A DNA stretch of 64,000 nucleotides from HT1-32 sp040219025. GTDB taxonomy: Bacteria > Pseudomonadota > Alphaproteobacteria > Rhodospirillales > HT1-32. A program made the position numbers and the translations under genes. Every line of letters starts with the position of its first letter. Position 1 is the first letter of the stretch. Positions 1-8,331 of the stretch are shown one piece after another. The notes beneath the pieces are model-generated. The model worked only from the letters and a program-made list of their open reading frames with translations, did no database searches and was not told the DNA's origin. The stretch spans positions 1 through 64,000 of the forward strand of contig JAVJTE010000018.1 of NCBI GenBank assembly GCA_040219025.1. Reading direction: 5' to 3'.

Positions 1-69
1 GCGCGATTTCCGGGGAAGGATCGGCTCTATCGCCGACCACTCAAAATCAGTCAGGTCATATCGGGACAT
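1..69 (-). CDS. IS5-family transposase, N-terminal fragment (runs off left edge)
   Basis: The reverse strand from position 69 encodes MSRYDLTDFEWSAIEPILPR followed by KSR before the window ends. This is the typical N-terminus of IS5-family (IS1031/IS427-like) transposases. A good Shine-Dalgarno (AAAGGAG) lies 6 bases before the ATG. Only the first 23 codons are visible, so neither catalytic DDE residues nor the other IS end can be judged. It is the only mobile-element signal in the window. Confidence 0.85.
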   Translation of the reverse strand, partial: MSRYDLTDFEWSAIEPILPRKSR

Positions 70-124
70 CGAAAACTCCTTTTGGAGTTTGAATCACATC
101 CTCGATAAATTGGGAATCCCGTTT
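70..124. mobile_element. Probable terminal segment of the IS5-type element
   Basis: This is the leader between the transposase start and the next gene. It contains a short palindrome (stem 73-79 with 84-90) around the transposase ribosome binding site and reads outward through TGATTC and GAGGATG. IS5-type elements normally end 30-60 bases before the transposase ATG, so the terminal inverted repeat should lie about here. The other end is outside the window, so the exact boundary and target duplication cannot be fixed. Confidence 0.4.
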
Positions 125-226
125 ATGAGTTTACGGCCTAATCTCGTAACGGCTTTGCCTCTGCTCAGGTTTGCGACCGCCATCCGGATAGTCTACCAGT
201 TTGCGATACACAGAGGCGGTAAGTGA
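125..226 (+). CDS. Short ORF, possible remnant of a gene cut by the IS insertion
   Basis: A 33-codon ORF (ATG 125, TGA 224-226) too short for routine gene calling. It reads MSLRPNLVTALPLLRFATAI and ends YQFAIHRGGK, a hydrophobic stretch with basic residues. Its stop overlaps the GTG start of the methyltransferase in a GTGA arrangement, typical of translationally coupled genes. It could be the C-terminal end of a gene whose front was lost next to the IS element, or a small coupled ORF. No family was recognised. Confidence 0.35.
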   Translation: MSLRPNLVTALPLLRFATAIRIVYQFAIHRGGK

Positions 227-882
227 CGTTGAGCAAACATCGGATAAATGTCGGTTGCGGGATGACTCTGACCAAGGGCTGGCTGAATTTTGACAATTCT
301 CCCAGCGTCAGGCTGGCCGCCTTCCCGCCGGTCTGGAAAATCCTCGGCCGGATCGGAATTATCTCACCGGCGCAGCGGTCCTATATTGAATTCTGTGCCC
401 GTCATCAGGTGATTCATGCGAATGCGGTGCGCCGCATTCCGCTGGCTGATGGCTCGGTGGAGGTGCTCTACAGTTCACATATGCTGGAGCATCTGAGCCA
501 GAATGAAGCGGCAGGGTTTCTTGGTGAGGCGTTGCGGGTTCTGGCGCCGGGCGGGGTTATCCGCCTGGCATTGCCGGATCTTGCAATGGCGGTGGAGGCC
601 TATCGCCGGGACGGGGATGCGGATGCGTTCATGGATGGTCTGCTGGTGGCTGCCCCGCCCCTGTCATCCCTGAAAGACAGGCTGCGGCTGCTGTTCTCCG
701 GCTATCGCCATCATCAGTGGATGTATGACGGCAATTCGCTGAAGGCGCTCGTCGAGCGGAACGGCTTTGCCGATGCTGTCATCCAGCCCGCCGGTCAGAC
801 GATGATCCGGGATCCGGGATCGCTTGATCTTCAGGAGCGGCGCGACCAGTCGGTTTATGTCGAGGCCCGGAAACCGGCCTGA
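223..882 (+). CDS. SAM-dependent class I methyltransferase
   Basis: 219 residues of the Methyltransf_11 type. The SAM-binding glycine motif INVGCG is at residues 8-13, the acidic post-I residue follows in WLNFD (20-24), and SHMLEH (85-90) and LAPGGVIRLALPDL (107-120) are the usual motif III region. The opening INVGCGMTLTKGWLNFD is typical of methyltransferases found in polysaccharide or surface-sugar clusters, but the substrate cannot be read from sequence. The start is GTG, overlapping the stop of the short upstream ORF. The gene converges on the sulfatase (stop codons 12 bp apart). Proximity to an IS end suggests it may be what remains of a longer glycan locus. Confidence 0.8.
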   Translation: MTLSKHRINVGCGMTLTKGWLNFDNSPSVRLAAFPPVWKILGRIGIISPAQRSYIEFCARHQVIHANAVRRIPLADGSVEVLYSSHMLEHLSQNEAAGFLGEALRVLAPGGVIRLALPDLAMAVEAYRRDGDADAFMDGLLVAAPPLSSLKDRLRLLFSGYRHHQWMYDGNSLKALVERNGFADAVIQPAGQTMIRDPGSLDLQERRDQSVYVEARKPA

Positions 883-894
883 GCCTGCCGCAGG

Positions 895-2433
895 TCAGGC
901 CATGCCCACCGGCTCACGGAAGCTGGTGCGGTCATCAGGACGGGTAGCCAGCATTGCCTCCAGCTCGCGCCGGAGAGCGATCTTCCCCGGATCGTCGAAG
1001 ATGTTGTGCATTTCATCCGGATCCTCTTTCAGGTCATACATCTCGCCGGCACCGGATAGCGCATCGATGGTAAGTTTTGCATGCCGGGCGCGGACGCATT
1101 TGAGGTCAAGTGCAACGCCGGTGCGGGTCGGATGCAGCCGCCATTCATTGAGGGCGAAGTCCCGCGATGCCGTGCTGCTGTCCCAGAGGGGGCGGAGGCT
1201 TTTACCATGCAGATTGGCGTCGGGTGCGGCTTGCGCCAGATCAAGCAGGGTGGCGGGAATATCGATGGTTGAAACCGGATCTTCAACAACATGTCCGGCC
1301 GGAACACCGGGCCCGACCAGCAGTCCGCCGACGGTCAGCAGGCCTTCATACAGCATCGGCCCTTTCAGCAGCAGCCCGTGATCGCCCAGCCAGTCACCAT
1401 GGTCTGACGTGTAAAAGACATAGGTGTTGTCATCGAGCCCGTAGTCCCGGAGCGCATTGCGGATGCGTCCGACATTATGGTCGATCAGCGAGATCATGCC
1501 GTAATAGTTGGCGATGATATGCCGCAGTTGTTCGTCTGTCTGGTCCGGCACCCGTGAATTGCGCGCCCGATGGGCAAACATCTTCGGATCTTTCAGCTGT
1601 GGTGTTCCTTCCAGACAGGCCTTGTGCCACCAGGGCCGCCGGTCGAGGTCGCGAACGCGATGGTGCGGCAGATCAACCTCGTCGGGATGATGCAGGCGCG
1701 ACCAGGGTTCCGGCGCGTCAAACGGATGATGCGGGTCCGGGAAGGAAATCCAGAGCGCGAAGGGGTCATCGTCATCACGTCTGTCCCGCAGATATTCAAT
1801 CGCCTGATTGGCCGTCCATTCGGAGTTGTGGAACGCCTGCGGCAGCCCGGACTGCAGGGTTTGAGCGGCGTTTGCATCAGGTCCCGTACGGGTGTTGTAA
1901 CGCTCCCACTTCCAGTCACCCAGACCGTCGGCGTAGAACCACCTGTCGTAATGCTGGCCAAATGGCGGGCGCATCGGCGGATTGCGGTTATGGCCCATGA
2001 CGACCAGCTCGACATGCTGGAACCCCATATAGGGCCCGTTCCAGTCCTTGTCATACAGATCAGTACTGCGGGCGCATTCCGGTGCGCCAGTCGGCTCGAA
2101 GGCATGCATGGTGGTGAAATGGGCCTTGCCGATAAAGGCCGTGCGATAACCGCTCCGGCCAAGCGTTCCGGCAAAGCCCTTGTCGGCGACGCTTTCCTCC
2201 AGATCCACACCGTTGTCCCAGACACCGTGAGTCTGCGGCAACAGGCCGGTCAGAATACCGGCACGGGAAGGCTGGCACACAACACTGGAGGTGATGCAGT
2301 TGCGAAAATGCGTGCCCTGCCGCGCCATGATGTCCAGATGCGGCGTCTTCACGGCCCGACCGGCAAAACCATAACAGTCTCCACGCTGCTGGTCAGAGGT
2401 GATGATGATGAGATTGGGCTTTCTGTTTACCAT
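895..2433 (-). CDS. Type I sulfatase (formylglycine-dependent)
   Basis: 512 residues of the alkaline phosphatase/sulfatase superfamily. Cys53 in VVCQPSRAG is the CxPSR site converted to formylglycine. Asp14 and Gln15 in SDQQ, and Asp344-His345 in SDHGD, supply metal ligands. FPDPHHPFDAP (231-241) is a conserved active-site loop of this group. There is no signal peptide, so it is probably cytoplasmic. It is the last gene of a tctC-tctB-tctA-sulfatase unit, 22 bp after tctA. Inference: the transporter brings in a sulfated organic anion that this enzyme desulfates. A phosphonate monoester hydrolase or another aryl/alkyl sulfatase cannot be excluded. The substrate is unknown. Confidence 0.85.
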   Translation of the reverse strand: MVNRKPNLIIITSDQQRGDCYGFAGRAVKTPHLDIMARQGTHFRNCITSSVVCQPSRAGILTGLLPQTHGVWDNGVDLEESVADKGFAGTLGRSGYRTAFIGKAHFTTMHAFEPTGAPECARSTDLYDKDWNGPYMGFQHVELVVMGHNRNPPMRPPFGQHYDRWFYADGLGDWKWERYNTRTGPDANAAQTLQSGLPQAFHNSEWTANQAIEYLRDRRDDDDPFALWISFPDPHHPFDAPEPWSRLHHPDEVDLPHHRVRDLDRRPWWHKACLEGTPQLKDPKMFAHRARNSRVPDQTDEQLRHIIANYYGMISLIDHNVGRIRNALRDYGLDDNTYVFYTSDHGDWLGDHGLLLKGPMLYEGLLTVGGLLVGPGVPAGHVVEDPVSTIDIPATLLDLAQAAPDANLHGKSLRPLWDSSTASRDFALNEWRLHPTRTGVALDLKCVRARHAKLTIDALSGAGEMYDLKEDPDEMHNIFDDPGKIALRRELEAMLATRPDDRTSFREPVGMA

Positions 2434-2455
2434 TCCGGTTATCCTTGATCTGCGG

Positions 2456-3982
2456 TCATGGGTGTGTGTCCGGCAGGGCTCTGCCGCGGGAGAGTTGCCT
2501 GAAACGGGCGTAAAGCCGGATCAGCAGCGTTGCTATGCCGATGGCGAAAAAGATCAGGGCTGCCGGCCTGTCGAGAAAGAATGCCATCCCGTCAGCCGAC
2601 ATCATGAATGTCTGCTGCAGGGCTTCTTCAGCGCCGCGGGCCAGGACAAAGGAAATCACCAGCGCCGGCAGCGAAAAGTCGAGCTTGCGCATGACATAAC
2701 CGAGCAGACCGAACAGAAACATGACGACCACGTCAAAAAGACTGTTACCAACCGAATAGACGGCGATGACGGTCAGCATCAGGATGACCGGGTATATCTG
2801 TCTTTGCGGTACCCTGCCGATCAGGCGTCCGATCCGGGGGGCAAAGAACCAGCCGATGATCCCGTAACAGACGATGCCGGTGATCCCGGCGGCGAACAGC
2901 CCGTAGACCAGGTCTTTCGAAGTGGTGAAAATAGTCGGGCCGACCTGGACGCCCTGGATCAGGAAGACACCGATCATGATGGCGGCGATGGTGCTGCCGG
3001 GAATACCCAGCGCCAGAACCGGTATCATGGACGGACCTGAAACGGCGTTGTTGGCTGTCTCCGGCGCGGCAACCCCTTCGATTGCGCCCTTGCCCCAGAG
3101 TTCCGGGCGCTTTGCCCGGCGTCGTTCCTCACCATAGGCGATGAAACAGGCAACGGCGGACCCCAGCCCCGGAAGCAGCCCGATGACCGATCCGATGATC
3201 GCTGAACGCCCCATGACCGGCAGGCTGTAGCGCAGATCCTCCCGGTTCAGGTTGTTATCATCCGGCGATGTCGGGGGCGCCACGATAGAGGTGGCCATCT
3301 CTCCCCTGCGTGTGGCTTCAAGCTGCACCATGACTTCCGACATCACAAAAGTGCCGACCAGCAGGGGCACCAGGGAAAAGCCGCCCATCAGGTTGACCGA
3401 CCCGAACACATACCGGTCAACCCCGGATATGAAATCCAGCCCGACCATGGCGAGCAACACGCCTAGTGCCGAACTGGCCAGACCTTTCAGCATGGAGGAA
3501 CTGACAACCGACCCGATGACTACAAAGGCCATCATGTAGATGGCGAAATATTCCGGCGGGCCGAGCCTGATTGTGTAGATCGCGATGGTCGCCGCCCCGA
3601 AGATCAGGATCATCTCGCCGGTCAGGTCACCGACCACTGAACCCAACGTCGCCATTTTCAGGGCCTTGCCGGCCTTCCCCTGTTTTGCGAGGGGATGACC
3701 GTCAATCCCGGTGGCTGCCGCCGCTGTGGTGCCCGGTGTATTGAACAGGATCGCGGCGATGGAGCCGCCATAGCGTCCCGCCTTGCCGATCACATAAAGC
3801 AGGGCCAGCGCCGACAGCGGCGACATGTAACTTGTGACCGGTACGATCATGGCGATCACTGCGGCGGTCGTCAGGCCAGGCAGCGCCCCGATCAGGACAC
3901 CGATTGCTGCCCCCAGGATAACAAACAGGAAGGCGTAGCCGTCGCTGAACAGCGCGACGAACCCGCCGGCAAGATCAATCAT
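2456..3982 (-). CDS. tctA: Tripartite tricarboxylate transporter large permease (TctA family)
   Basis: 508 residues, about 11-12 membrane segments. The N-terminal glycine/proline-rich repeat GALPGLTTAAVIAMI and the later GLLPGLGSAVACFIAYGEE are the two TctA signature repeats, and the intervening GIDGHPLAKQGKAGKAL cytoplasmic loop is also typical. It forms the ion-coupled channel that works with TctB and the periplasmic TctC. The gene lies 28 bp after tctB and 22 bp before the sulfatase, all on one strand. Length is normal for the family. The transported carboxylate cannot be predicted from the permease. Confidence 0.92.
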   Translation of the reverse strand: MIDLAGGFVALFSDGYAFLFVILGAAIGVLIGALPGLTTAAVIAMIVPVTSYMSPLSALALLYVIGKAGRYGGSIAAILFNTPGTTAAAATGIDGHPLAKQGKAGKALKMATLGSVVGDLTGEMILIFGAATIAIYTIRLGPPEYFAIYMMAFVVIGSVVSSSMLKGLASSALGVLLAMVGLDFISGVDRYVFGSVNLMGGFSLVPLLVGTFVMSEVMVQLEATRRGEMATSIVAPPTSPDDNNLNREDLRYSLPVMGRSAIIGSVIGLLPGLGSAVACFIAYGEERRRAKRPELWGKGAIEGVAAPETANNAVSGPSMIPVLALGIPGSTIAAIMIGVFLIQGVQVGPTIFTTSKDLVYGLFAAGITGIVCYGIIGWFFAPRIGRLIGRVPQRQIYPVILMLTVIAVYSVGNSLFDVVVMFLFGLLGYVMRKLDFSLPALVISFVLARGAEEALQQTFMMSADGMAFFLDRPAALIFFAIGIATLLIRLYARFRQLSRGRALPDTHP

Positions 3983-4010
3983 TCAGTTAGGACTCCGGGT
4001 ATGGCCATGT

Positions 4011-4523
4011 CTAGGTGAGAAGCAGGGAGAGATCGATGAGATGACCGGGCGGTGCGTAGATGCCGAGCAGCTCGAAAAACAGCAGGTACGAGATAATCGC
4101 TGTTGCCAGTCCCGGCAGGATTGCGCCTCGCCGACCCTGACAGCCGAAAATCATAAAGCCGAGGGGGGCTGCGACCAGCGTCGCCGGGAGATATCCGAAT
4201 GCCCAGATCAGGGCACAATATCCAAGCCCGCCGACCGCCAGAAGAACGGCACCGGCTGACAGCGCCGCTCCCGGTTGCTTGCCTCCCGCCGGTGCCAGGA
4301 GAAAGGCAAATCCGGTCAGGGTCAGTCCGATTATCACGAGAGCAGCGGAGGCGATCAGGGGTACCAGACGTGGCCCGCCGCTCTGGCCTGCTTCCTGATC
4401 TATCTCGAAGGCGAAGATCAGAAAGAACAGACCAATCAGGATTGCCCCGATACCCGCAATGACATCGGCGATACGGGTTGGCGGACGCTGTCCGGCGGGA
4501 CTGGTGGAGGGCAGCAGGGACAT
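4011..4523 (-). CDS. tctB: Tripartite tricarboxylate transporter small permease (TctB family)
   Basis: 170 residues with four predicted membrane helices. It starts with a short cytoplasmic tail rich in Ser/Pro, then helices near residues 20-45, 48-75, 85-125 and 130-160. This size and topology fit TctB, the poorly conserved small subunit of TTT systems. Position between tctC (12 bp upstream) and tctA (28 bp downstream) is decisive for the call. Confidence 0.85.
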   Translation of the reverse strand: MSLLPSTSPAGQRPPTRIADVIAGIGAILIGLFFLIFAFEIDQEAGQSGGPRLVPLIASAALVIIGLTLTGFAFLLAPAGGKQPGAALSAGAVLLAVGGLGYCALIWAFGYLPATLVAAPLGFMIFGCQGRRGAILPGLATAIISYLLFFELLGIYAPPGHLIDLSLLLT

Positions 4524-4535
4524 GCCACGTTCAGT

Positions 4536-5501
4536 CTATTTCATTGACCGTGCGACGGGCAGCCAGGCCTCGCCGAGGCTGAGGATATAGGCACGGGCCG
4601 CTTTACCTGACTTGAACTTCGGTACGGCCTTGGCATTTGTCAGGGCAGCCTTGAATTCCGCCGATGTGGCGGCTTTCTCGACAGCGTCAGACAAAATCTC
4701 GACAATGGTATCATCAACCTTTGTGGAGACGGCGATAATCATGGGAGATGATACCGGGGTTGCGGTAACGCCCTTCTCGCTCAGCGTCGGAATGCTGTCT
4801 GCCAGCGGATAGCGTTCTTCTGAATTGACCGCGAGCATGCGGATTTTTTCCTCGAACCCGGCCACCTGCTGTACGCCCATCCAGACATAATCGACCTGGC
4901 CACCCAGCAGGGCTGCCCGGACTTCGCCGCCGCCCTTGAAGACCACGACCCGTGAGTCGAAACCGGATCCGCTCTGCAGCCCGATCGCGGCGGCGTGGTG
5001 CCAGCTGCCGTTGCCGGCGACACCGTAGCTCATCCCCGGATTGGCCCGGGCATAGGCAACAAAGTCCTCGATGGTTTTGAACCGCTCATCTTCGGCCCGC
5101 ACCGCGATACCCGTGACAAGCTCGCCGATCATGCCAACCGTCTTGAAATCCTTGATCGGGTCAATCGGCTGCTGCTTGCGCAGTCCGTTGAGCATGAAGG
5201 TGCCGAATGACTGGATCATGATGGTATGACCGTCATCGCGGGCATCCAGCAGGGCCTGCGCACCGATGAAGCCGCCGCCACCGGGCCGGTTAACGACCGT
5301 GATCGGCGTCTTCAGAATGCCCTCCAGTTGCGAGGCCAGCGCCCGGGCGTGGGTATCGGTGCCGCCACCGGCACCTGAGGGAACGATCACGGTGATCGGT
5401 CGCTCCGGAAAATCGGCATGGGCGAGGGAGACACCGGCCAGCAATGTTGCGGCTGTCGCGAGAAGAGCAAGGCGGCGTAATTTTGCGTAGGCGGAGATCA
5501 T
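4536..5501 (-). CDS. tctC: TctC-type periplasmic substrate-binding protein
   Basis: About 321 residues from the ATG at 5501, chosen because GGAAGGA precedes it and a signal peptide follows directly (basic LRRLALL, hydrophobic core, cleavage after SLAHA). The mature start FPERPITVIVPSGAGGGTD is the Bug/TctC family signature that contacts the ligand carboxylate. The open frame continues upstream to 5597 but without a better start. It delivers an organic anion to TctAB. It is first in the operon and divergent from a LysR gene, the usual arrangement for substrate-induced TTT systems. Confidence 0.92.
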   Translation of the reverse strand: MISAYAKLRRLALLATAATLLAGVSLAHADFPERPITVIVPSGAGGGTDTHARALASQLEGILKTPITVVNRPGGGGFIGAQALLDARDDGHTIMIQSFGTFMLNGLRKQQPIDPIKDFKTVGMIGELVTGIAVRAEDERFKTIEDFVAYARANPGMSYGVAGNGSWHHAAAIGLQSGSGFDSRVVVFKGGGEVRAALLGGQVDYVWMGVQQVAGFEEKIRMLAVNSEERYPLADSIPTLSEKGVTATPVSSPMIIAVSTKVDDTIVEILSDAVEKAATSAEFKAALTNAKAVPKFKSGKAARAYILSLGEAWLPVARSMK

Positions 5502-5657
5502 GATCTGTCCTTCCTGTCTGTCTGAACCGGAACCGATGGGGGCGTCGGTCCATCGACGGTTCTGTTTCTGTACCGTCATCGAGAGAAGAAGCTTCAATGA
5601 TGTTTTTCTGTATTGAAAATGCTATCTTGGAACTACTTGATGCAATTCAGGCATATT

Positions 5658-6581
5658 ATGGCAGAGTCATCGCCTCGCGCACTTCGCGCTTTTCTTGCTG
5701 TCGTCAACCATGGAACCGTCAGTGAAGCGGCGCGGCAGATGAATATGAGCCAGCCGGCGCTGGGTCGTCTGATACAGGGGCTGGAAGCTGATCTCGGGGT
5801 CAGCCTGTTCACGCGCCAGCGCAAGCGACTGCGTCCGACCGAGATGGCGCTGGATTTCGCCCGGGAGGTCGAACGGGTACTGGCGAACTTCGATGAACTG
5901 CCCCGCATGGTGTCCGAATACGAGACCGAGTCTGCCTCTGTGCTCCGTGTCGCCGCAGTGCCCCGCCTGGCCTATAGCCTCGTCGCACCGGCGTTTCAGC
6001 GTGTCCGGCAACGGTTCCCGAAGGCACGTCTTGTGATCGATGCCCGGCCGGGGCGGGAGATCGAACGCTGGGTCAACAGCAAGGTCTATGATCTTGGTCT
6101 GGCGACATTGCCGATCTATCGCAGCAAGACCGATATCGAACTGTTCGGGCGCGTGCCGCTGCATGTCATCATGCGCAACGATGATCCGATGGCCGGGCGT
6201 GATGAAATCGAAATTCGGGACATTCAGAGCCCTATGGTGCTGCCCATCAACGGGAACCTGATGCGTGAGCGGATTGACAATGCCTACCGTTCGGCCCGGT
6301 TGAACCCGATATCGCCTGTCGAGACATCGTCGTCGGCGCTTGCCTGTTATTTCGTTTCCCAGGGCTTTGGCTGCACAATTTCCGATCCTTACTCCGTTGA
6401 TATCGATCCGGGGCGGCTTTGTTCCACCCCTCTGATTCCCCGGAGCTGGCTGGAACTGGCCTTTGTCGGCCCGAAATTACGGAAATCCTCGTCACTGTCC
6501 GATGCGTTCCGACAGGCCATCCGCGCTGAAGTGACAGAGCGCGGCGGGGAGATGATTGCTGGTGACGCCGCCTCATCGTGA
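5658..6581 (+). CDS. LysR-family transcriptional regulator
   Basis: About 307 residues from the ATG at 5658; in-frame ATGs at 5613 and 5640 are alternatives with no better ribosome site. The winged helix-turn-helix is at the N-terminus (LRAFLAVVNHGTVSEAARQM, then a recognition helix SQPALGRLIQGLE), followed by the LysR effector-binding domain. It is divergent from tctC across about 160 bp, so it most likely controls the tctCBA-sulfatase operon and itself in response to the imported compound. This is inferred from position only. Confidence 0.88.
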   Translation: MAESSPRALRAFLAVVNHGTVSEAARQMNMSQPALGRLIQGLEADLGVSLFTRQRKRLRPTEMALDFAREVERVLANFDELPRMVSEYETESASVLRVAAVPRLAYSLVAPAFQRVRQRFPKARLVIDARPGREIERWVNSKVYDLGLATLPIYRSKTDIELFGRVPLHVIMRNDDPMAGRDEIEIRDIQSPMVLPINGNLMRERIDNAYRSARLNPISPVETSSSALACYFVSQGFGCTISDPYSVDIDPGRLCSTPLIPRSWLELAFVGPKLRKSSSLSDAFRQAIRAEVTERGGEMIAGDAASS

Positions 6582-6597
6582 TGGTAATCAGAGCGCG

Positions 6598-6978
6598 ATG
6601 ACACAGACGGTTACACCAGATTCTGTCCTCTTCAGACGGCTCCGGCGGGAGCGGCATTCCTTTGTCCTGCTCGCCCTGCTGCTATTCTCGCTGCAGTGGA
6701 TTGTGCCGGTTGCAGCGACAGCCAGCGGATCTGTCGAGATCTGTTACGGTAATGGCGAGCCGGAGGGCGGTGCGAAGATTCATCCCGGGCATTGCCCCGG
6801 CGCCGCCGGTTGCGCCAGTCTCACCGGCGGGGGGCTGCCGGTTGCCGGGGCGTTTTCCCATGATCATCCCTGCCTGCCGGTCTCCGGCAAGCCGGAATGC
6901 CCGTCCAGCGGCTTGTCCGGTTCTGCCGGGCTGAACCCGTTTGATGCCTTTGGGCGCGGCCCTCCCCCTCATTCCTGA
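6598..6978 (+). CDS. Secreted or membrane-anchored His/Cys-rich protein (DUF2946-like)
   Basis: About 126 residues from the ATG at 6598 (the frame is open from 6556 and overlaps the end of the LysR gene). One hydrophobic segment (SFVLLALLLFSLQWIVPVA) acts as signal or anchor. The rest is rich in Cys, His, Gly and Pro with CYGN, HPGHCPGAAGC, HDHPCLP and KPECPS. This pattern fits the small DUF2946-type proteins found with copper-handling genes, and the next two genes are copper chaperones. A role in periplasmic copper binding is an inference; the family match is not certain. Confidence 0.6.
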   Translation: MTQTVTPDSVLFRRLRRERHSFVLLALLLFSLQWIVPVAATASGSVEICYGNGEPEGGAKIHPGHCPGAAGCASLTGGGLPVAGAFSHDHPCLPVSGKPECPSSGLSGSAGLNPFDAFGRGPPPHS

Positions 6979-7043
6979 CGATCACAGATTTCATAGATAT
7001 TGATCAATCGCGCCCGCAGTGGCGCATCTCAGGGAATGACGAA

Positions 7044-7523
7044 ATGTACGCTCTTATCAAACAGGCTGCGGTTGCAGCCACTCTTCTGCTGTTTTCCTCC
7101 TTTGCCGGTTCGGCGCATGAACTGAAACACGGTGATCTGGTGTTAATGCATCACTGGGTGCGTGCCACGCCGGAGAAGGCCCCGACCTCAGCCGGTTACC
7201 TCATTATTCGTAACACCGGCAAGACGGCAGACCGGCTGGCCTCGGTTGAAAGCAGCATTGCCCGCAAGACCGAAATTCACACGATGACGATGGATGGCGG
7301 CGTGATGCGGATGCGCCAGCTTGTTGACGGCCTTGAAATTCCCGCTGGCGGCGAGGTTGCGCTGAAGCCGGGTGGAGAACATATCATGTTCATGGGGCTG
7401 AACGGTCAGGTCGAGGAAGGCTCTGACGTGACGGTTCGCCTGAACTTTGAGAAGGCCGGTCCGGTAGATGTTACCTTCCCGGTGCAGAAAAAGGATAACC
7501 ACATGAAACACGGAACCCACTGA
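7044..7523 (+). CDS. Periplasmic copper chaperone PCu(A)C
   Basis: 159 residues with an N-terminal signal peptide ending near residue 24 (FAGSAHE). The copper(I) site is visible as HTMTMDGGVMRMRQL followed after about 30 residues by HIMFMGL, matching the H(M)x10Mx21HxM pattern of the family. A His-rich tail (DNHMKHGTH) may add a second metal site. PCu(A)C proteins hand copper to the Cu-A centre of cytochrome c oxidase together with SCO, whose gene overlaps this one by 1 bp (TGATG). Start supported by an AGGGAA site upstream. Confidence 0.92.
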   Translation: MYALIKQAAVAATLLLFSSFAGSAHELKHGDLVLMHHWVRATPEKAPTSAGYLIIRNTGKTADRLASVESSIARKTEIHTMTMDGGVMRMRQLVDGLEIPAGGEVALKPGGEHIMFMGLNGQVEEGSDVTVRLNFEKAGPVDVTFPVQKKDNHMKHGTH

Positions 7524-8137
7524 TGAACGGTATGAAGGTCCTGCGCTATGTCCTCTGGGGGCTGTGCGGTGCTGTCGGGATTGGCCTGGGCGTCCTCGCC
7601 TTCCGGGCCTTTGAACAGGGCACGGCCCCCGGTCAGCAGATATCACAGGCTGGCAAGTTCGGCGTCCCGTTCAGTCTGGTCCGTCATAATGGCGAGCCGG
7701 TTGACGAGACGCTGTTTGAGGGCAAGCCGTCGCTGGTCTATTTCGGCTTTACCTTCTGCCCCGATGTCTGCCCGACAACCCTGACCGACATGACCGTCTG
7801 GGCGGATGCGCTGGGGGATGATGCCGACCGGGTCAATCTGGTGTTCGTCACCGTTGACCCGGAACGCGATACGGCGGGGGTGATGAGCAATTACATCACC
7901 TCGTTCTCTGACCGTATCATCGGTGTCACCGGCGAGCCGGAGGCAGTGAAAGACATGTTGCGCGGCTACAAGGTCTATTTCTCGAAAGTCCCGCTGGAAG
8001 GCGGCGATTACACAATGGACCATACCGCCGGTGTCTACATTCTCGACCGTCAGGGAGACTTCGCCGGGACCATTGCCTACGGCGCCAGTGAGGCAGATGC
8101 GCTTGCGAAAATCCGCAAGACACTCGACCGCAGCTGA
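7523..8137 (+). CDS. SCO1/SenC-type copper chaperone and thiol oxidoreductase
   Basis: 204 residues, N-terminal membrane anchor at about 7-27 followed by a thioredoxin-fold domain. The copper-binding CxxxC is in FTFCPDVCPTTL and the third ligand His is in MDHTAGVYI. It loads or reduces the Cu-A site of cytochrome oxidase. Translationally coupled to the PCu(A)C gene and followed 38 bp later by a small membrane peptide gene. Length and motifs are complete. Confidence 0.93.
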   Translation: MNGMKVLRYVLWGLCGAVGIGLGVLAFRAFEQGTAPGQQISQAGKFGVPFSLVRHNGEPVDETLFEGKPSLVYFGFTFCPDVCPTTLTDMTVWADALGDDADRVNLVFVTVDPERDTAGVMSNYITSFSDRIIGVTGEPEAVKDMLRGYKVYFSKVPLEGGDYTMDHTAGVYILDRQGDFAGTIAYGASEADALAKIRKTLDRS

Positions 8138-8175
8138 CCGTCGACTTGAGGCAAGGACAGGACTATATTGACGCC

Positions 8176-8313
8176 ATGAAACGGACCGCACTCATTGCCG
8201 CCGCCTTCATGGCGTCAAGCTTCCTGCTGGCCTTTGGTGCAAGCCTATGGGCCAGCCAGGGCGAGGCGTATTATATCTCCACCATTCTGACCGGCCTGCC
8301 GCACTGTTTCTGA
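8176..8313 (+). CDS. 45-residue single-pass membrane or secreted peptide
   Basis: This ORF is shorter than normal calling limits. ATG 8176, TGA 8311-8313. The product starts MKRTALIAAAFMASSFLLAF, a clear signal or transmembrane segment, and ends with a polar tail GEAYYISTILTGLPHCF. A purine-rich AAGGACAGGA lies about 16 bases upstream. It follows the SCO gene by 38 bp on the same strand, so it is probably part of the copper-delivery operon. The C-terminal His-Cys pair could bind copper, but this is speculation. No family was recognised. Confidence 0.55.
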   Translation: MKRTALIAAAFMASSFLLAFGASLWASQGEAYYISTILTGLPHCF

Positions 8314-8331
8314 CAGGGGGGCCGGTTCTGC

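Noticed and set aside
1570..2448. 292-codon open frame opposite the sulfatase gene
   Set aside because: Antisense shadow of a gene with intact sulfatase motifs; the translation has no recognisable domain and no independent start signal.
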